A stretch of DNA of 6,349 bases. Source: DAOVGU01 sp030637775 [NCBI: bacterium] (GTDB taxonomy: Bacteria; Ratteibacteria; UBA8468). The stretch lies in assembly GCA_030637775.1 (NCBI GenBank), contig DAOWFY010000089.1:1-6349 (forward strand), written 5' to 3'. Shown one piece after another: positions 4,879-6,349 of this stretch; position 1 is the first letter of the stretch; each line of letters begins with the position of its first letter. The translations under genes were made by a program, and so were the position numbers. Under the pieces are notes generated by a model. That model worked only from the letters and a program-made list of their open reading frames with translations. It had not been told where the DNA came from and ran no database searches.

Positions 4879-5856
4879 ATGGCAATTGGTTTGGACTTAG
4901 GAACAAACAGTATTAAGGTGGCAAGTCTTTCTCCCAAGGATAAATCCCTAGATGATTATCAGATAACTTACCTTGACCTCAAGGAAGAAAATTCTATCAC
5001 AAGGCTAAAGACCGGTTTAAAGAAAATACTCTCTGAACCTCCCTTAGCGACCAATAAATTGGTGAACATTGGTGTGCGGGGTCCCTCGGTTGTGGTGAGG
5101 TATCCAACTTTGCCCAAAATGTCAAAGGAGGAGTTGGCCGGAGCAATGAGATTTGAACTGGAGCAACATATTCCCTTTAAGAAGGAGGAGGTCGAATATG
5201 ACTTCCAGGTTTTAGAAGAATTTTCACCAGCTCCCAAGAGTATGAAGATTGCTTTAGCCGCGGTGAGGAAGGAGTTTGTCGAGGAGCAAACTAAGATGAT
5301 AACTGAGGCTGGATTGAGGGTATCCAATGTTGATACCGACTCTACGGCCTTAATCAATGCCTTCACCAATAGCAATCCACCTCCCGAGGGGGAGGTTGCT
5401 GCGCTCATCAACATTGGTTTTGAAACTACCAATATTAATATCCTCAAAGGAAATGAGCCATTTCTCAGCAGAGACATCCAGTTTGGAGGCTCCTCCCTCG
5501 CTAAGCTTATCGCCAAGGATAAGAATATTGCTCTGAGTGAAGCGGACCAAATCTTGAAATCAAAAGAGGAAAGCCAGGGAATTTTGGAGTTAGCCAAAGA
5601 GAACTTGGAGACCCTTGCCAATGAGATTCGCCTCTCCTTTGGTTACTATGAGAGTCAATTTGAAAAGACAATCAGCAAGAGCTACCTTTCGGGAGGGACG
5701 GTAAATCTTCTCCGGTCATTTCTCCAGGAGCATTTAGGTATTCCTGTTTTATCCTGGGATCCAACTCTCAATCTAAAGGTTGATGCAAAACTAAAAGATA
5801 TTGAGACAGATAAACCAAAATTAGCGGTAGCGATTGGCCTTGCTTTACGCGAATAA
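4879..5856 (+). CDS. pilM: Type IV pilus assembly protein PilM (actin-like ATPase)
   Basis: A 325-residue cytoplasmic protein of the FtsA/actin-like fold, slightly short of the usual 340-360. Phosphate-1 motif GLDLGTNSIK (4-13), the family block ELAGAMRFELEQHIPF (about 90-105), the phosphate-2 region ALINIGFETTNINI (175-188), GG in IQFGGSSLAK, and adenosine motif SGGT (271-274) are all present, so ATP binding looks intact. PilM docks onto the cytoplasmic tail of PilN and helps form the ring linking the pilus motor to PilN/PilO/PilP and the secretin. pilN starts in the stop codon of pilM (TAATG), as expected for the pilMN(OP) operon. pilM has its own promoter across the end of nfnA, separating it from the upstream genes. 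No Shine-Dalgarno is seen. Identification is firm. Confidence 0.92.
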   Translation: MAIGLDLGTNSIKVASLSPKDKSLDDYQITYLDLKEENSITRLKTGLKKILSEPPLATNKLVNIGVRGPSVVVRYPTLPKMSKEELAGAMRFELEQHIPFKKEEVEYDFQVLEEFSPAPKSMKIALAAVRKEFVEEQTKMITEAGLRVSNVDTDSTALINAFTNSNPPPEGEVAALINIGFETTNINILKGNEPFLSRDIQFGGSSLAKLIAKDKNIALSEADQILKSKEESQGILELAKENLETLANEIRLSFGYYESQFEKTISKSYLSGGTVNLLRSFLQEHLGIPVLSWDPTLNLKVDAKLKDIETDKPKLAVAIGLALRE

Positions 5857-6349
5857 TGATTAAGATAAATCTTTTACCGGCTCAATACAGAGTAAAAAAG
5901 AGGGGAAAGAGGAAAAAGGTTGCTCCCGAGAAGAAGACCCTATTTCTCCTCTCAATCGTGATCGAAGTCTTTTTGATTTTGGCCGTTGTTGGCTATAGCT
6001 TTTTCCAGCAAATTGAATTAAAGAAGGTAAAGAAAGAATTAGCCAAAATAGAAGAAGAAGTGAAGAGCTTGGAGCCTCTTTATAAAGGGGCAACCTTAGC
6101 CAGGAAGGAGATTGAAACGATAAAACCGAAATTGGCGGTTCTTGATGGTCTTGTGGGGAGCCGGAAACTCTGGTCAAGAAAGATGAATCAGATCAGCTAC
6201 CTCTTACCCGAGAAGATATGGCTCACCAAAGTGGAGGTAGTAAGGAAAGAAGAGATAGTAAAGAAAAAGGTGGGTGAGAAGGAAATATCGGAAAAGGTAA
6301 GCACATCTCTTCTCACTCTGAAAGGCTCGGCGGTCTCCCTTGAAGGAGA
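5856..6349 (+). CDS. pilN: Type IV pilus assembly protein PilN, partial at right edge
   Basis: The first 164 codons are present; the gene continues past the window. Residues 2-8 (IKINLLP) are the conserved tail that binds PilM. A very basic stretch (12-27) is followed by one transmembrane helix (29-50) with an unusual Glu37 in its middle, then a periplasmic coiled coil (51-95, rich in Lys/Glu) and the PilN-type segment RKLWSRKMNQISYLLPEK (122-139) with IWL. The stretch before LTLKG (about 148-158) is longer and more charged than I expect for the family. The ATG overlaps the last base of the pilM stop, and no Shine-Dalgarno is visible, so translation probably depends on coupling. PilN would pair with PilO in the inner-membrane alignment complex; pilO would lie just beyond the window. 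Confidence 0.88.
   Translation, partial: MIKINLLPAQYRVKKRGKRKKVAPEKKTLFLLSIVIEVFLILAVVGYSFFQQIELKKVKKELAKIEEEVKSLEPLYKGATLARKEIETIKPKLAVLDGLVGSRKLWSRKMNQISYLLPEKIWLTKVEVVRKEEIVKKKVGEKEISEKVSTSLLTLKGSAVSLEG

Noticed and set aside
4968-5621. Long open frame on the minus strand (217 codons)
   Set aside because: It lies wholly antisense to pilM, has no ribosome binding site and no recognisable motif; pilM is certain.

Overview
The window looks like chromosome of an anaerobic, uncultivated-type bacterium with moderate GC. The taxon cannot be fixed from the sequence. The pointers are a MEMO/AmrB family protein, a hexulose-phosphate synthase fused to an RraA-like domain, an NfnA-type flavoprotein and type IV pilus genes pilM-pilN. 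That mix is common in deep-branching bacterial candidate phyla and thermophilic anaerobes. No rRNA, tRNA, CRISPR array or recognisable transposase gene was seen.

Layout. Minus strand, 1-584: a two-gene operon with a small standalone protein resembling the GAD domain of the archaeal Glu-tRNA(Gln) amidotransferase subunit GatE, followed with a 4-bp overlap by a partial MEMO/AmrB gene that runs off the left edge. The 88-bp spacer 585-672 carries back-to-back promoters. To the right, 673-1959 encodes the HPS-RraA fusion, apparently from a leaderless mRNA. A 342-bp gap (1960-2301) holds a promoter for a PDZ-containing lipoprotein (2302-3174). A 276-bp gap (3175-3450) ends in a near-consensus promoter for an AbrB-type antitoxin and RelE/ParE-type toxin pair (3451-3980). 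Next comes nfnA (4019-4864), then pilM (4879-5856) and the start of pilN (5856 to the right edge), the beginning of a type IV pilus assembly operon.

How the parts work together. PilM (actin-like ATPase, cytoplasmic) should bind the N-terminal motif of PilN (bitopic inner-membrane protein) to build the pilus alignment subcomplex. NfnA is a flavin/NAD(P)/2Fe-2S redox subunit whose usual partner NfnB (GltA-like) is not next to it. The toxin-antitoxin pair sits directly upstream of nfnA, and no separate nfnA promoter was recognised.

The most interesting signals are: (1) a 27-bp in-frame insertion inside nfnA, built on an 8-bp-arm palindrome and flanked by ATGGA repeats, which looks like a small palindromic element that landed in a protein gene; (2) two apparently leaderless genes, each with a TGn-extended -10 element 8-9 nt before ATG, in one case using the TGA stop of the preceding gene as the TGn; (3) the free-standing GatE-like GAD protein paired with a MEMO protein.
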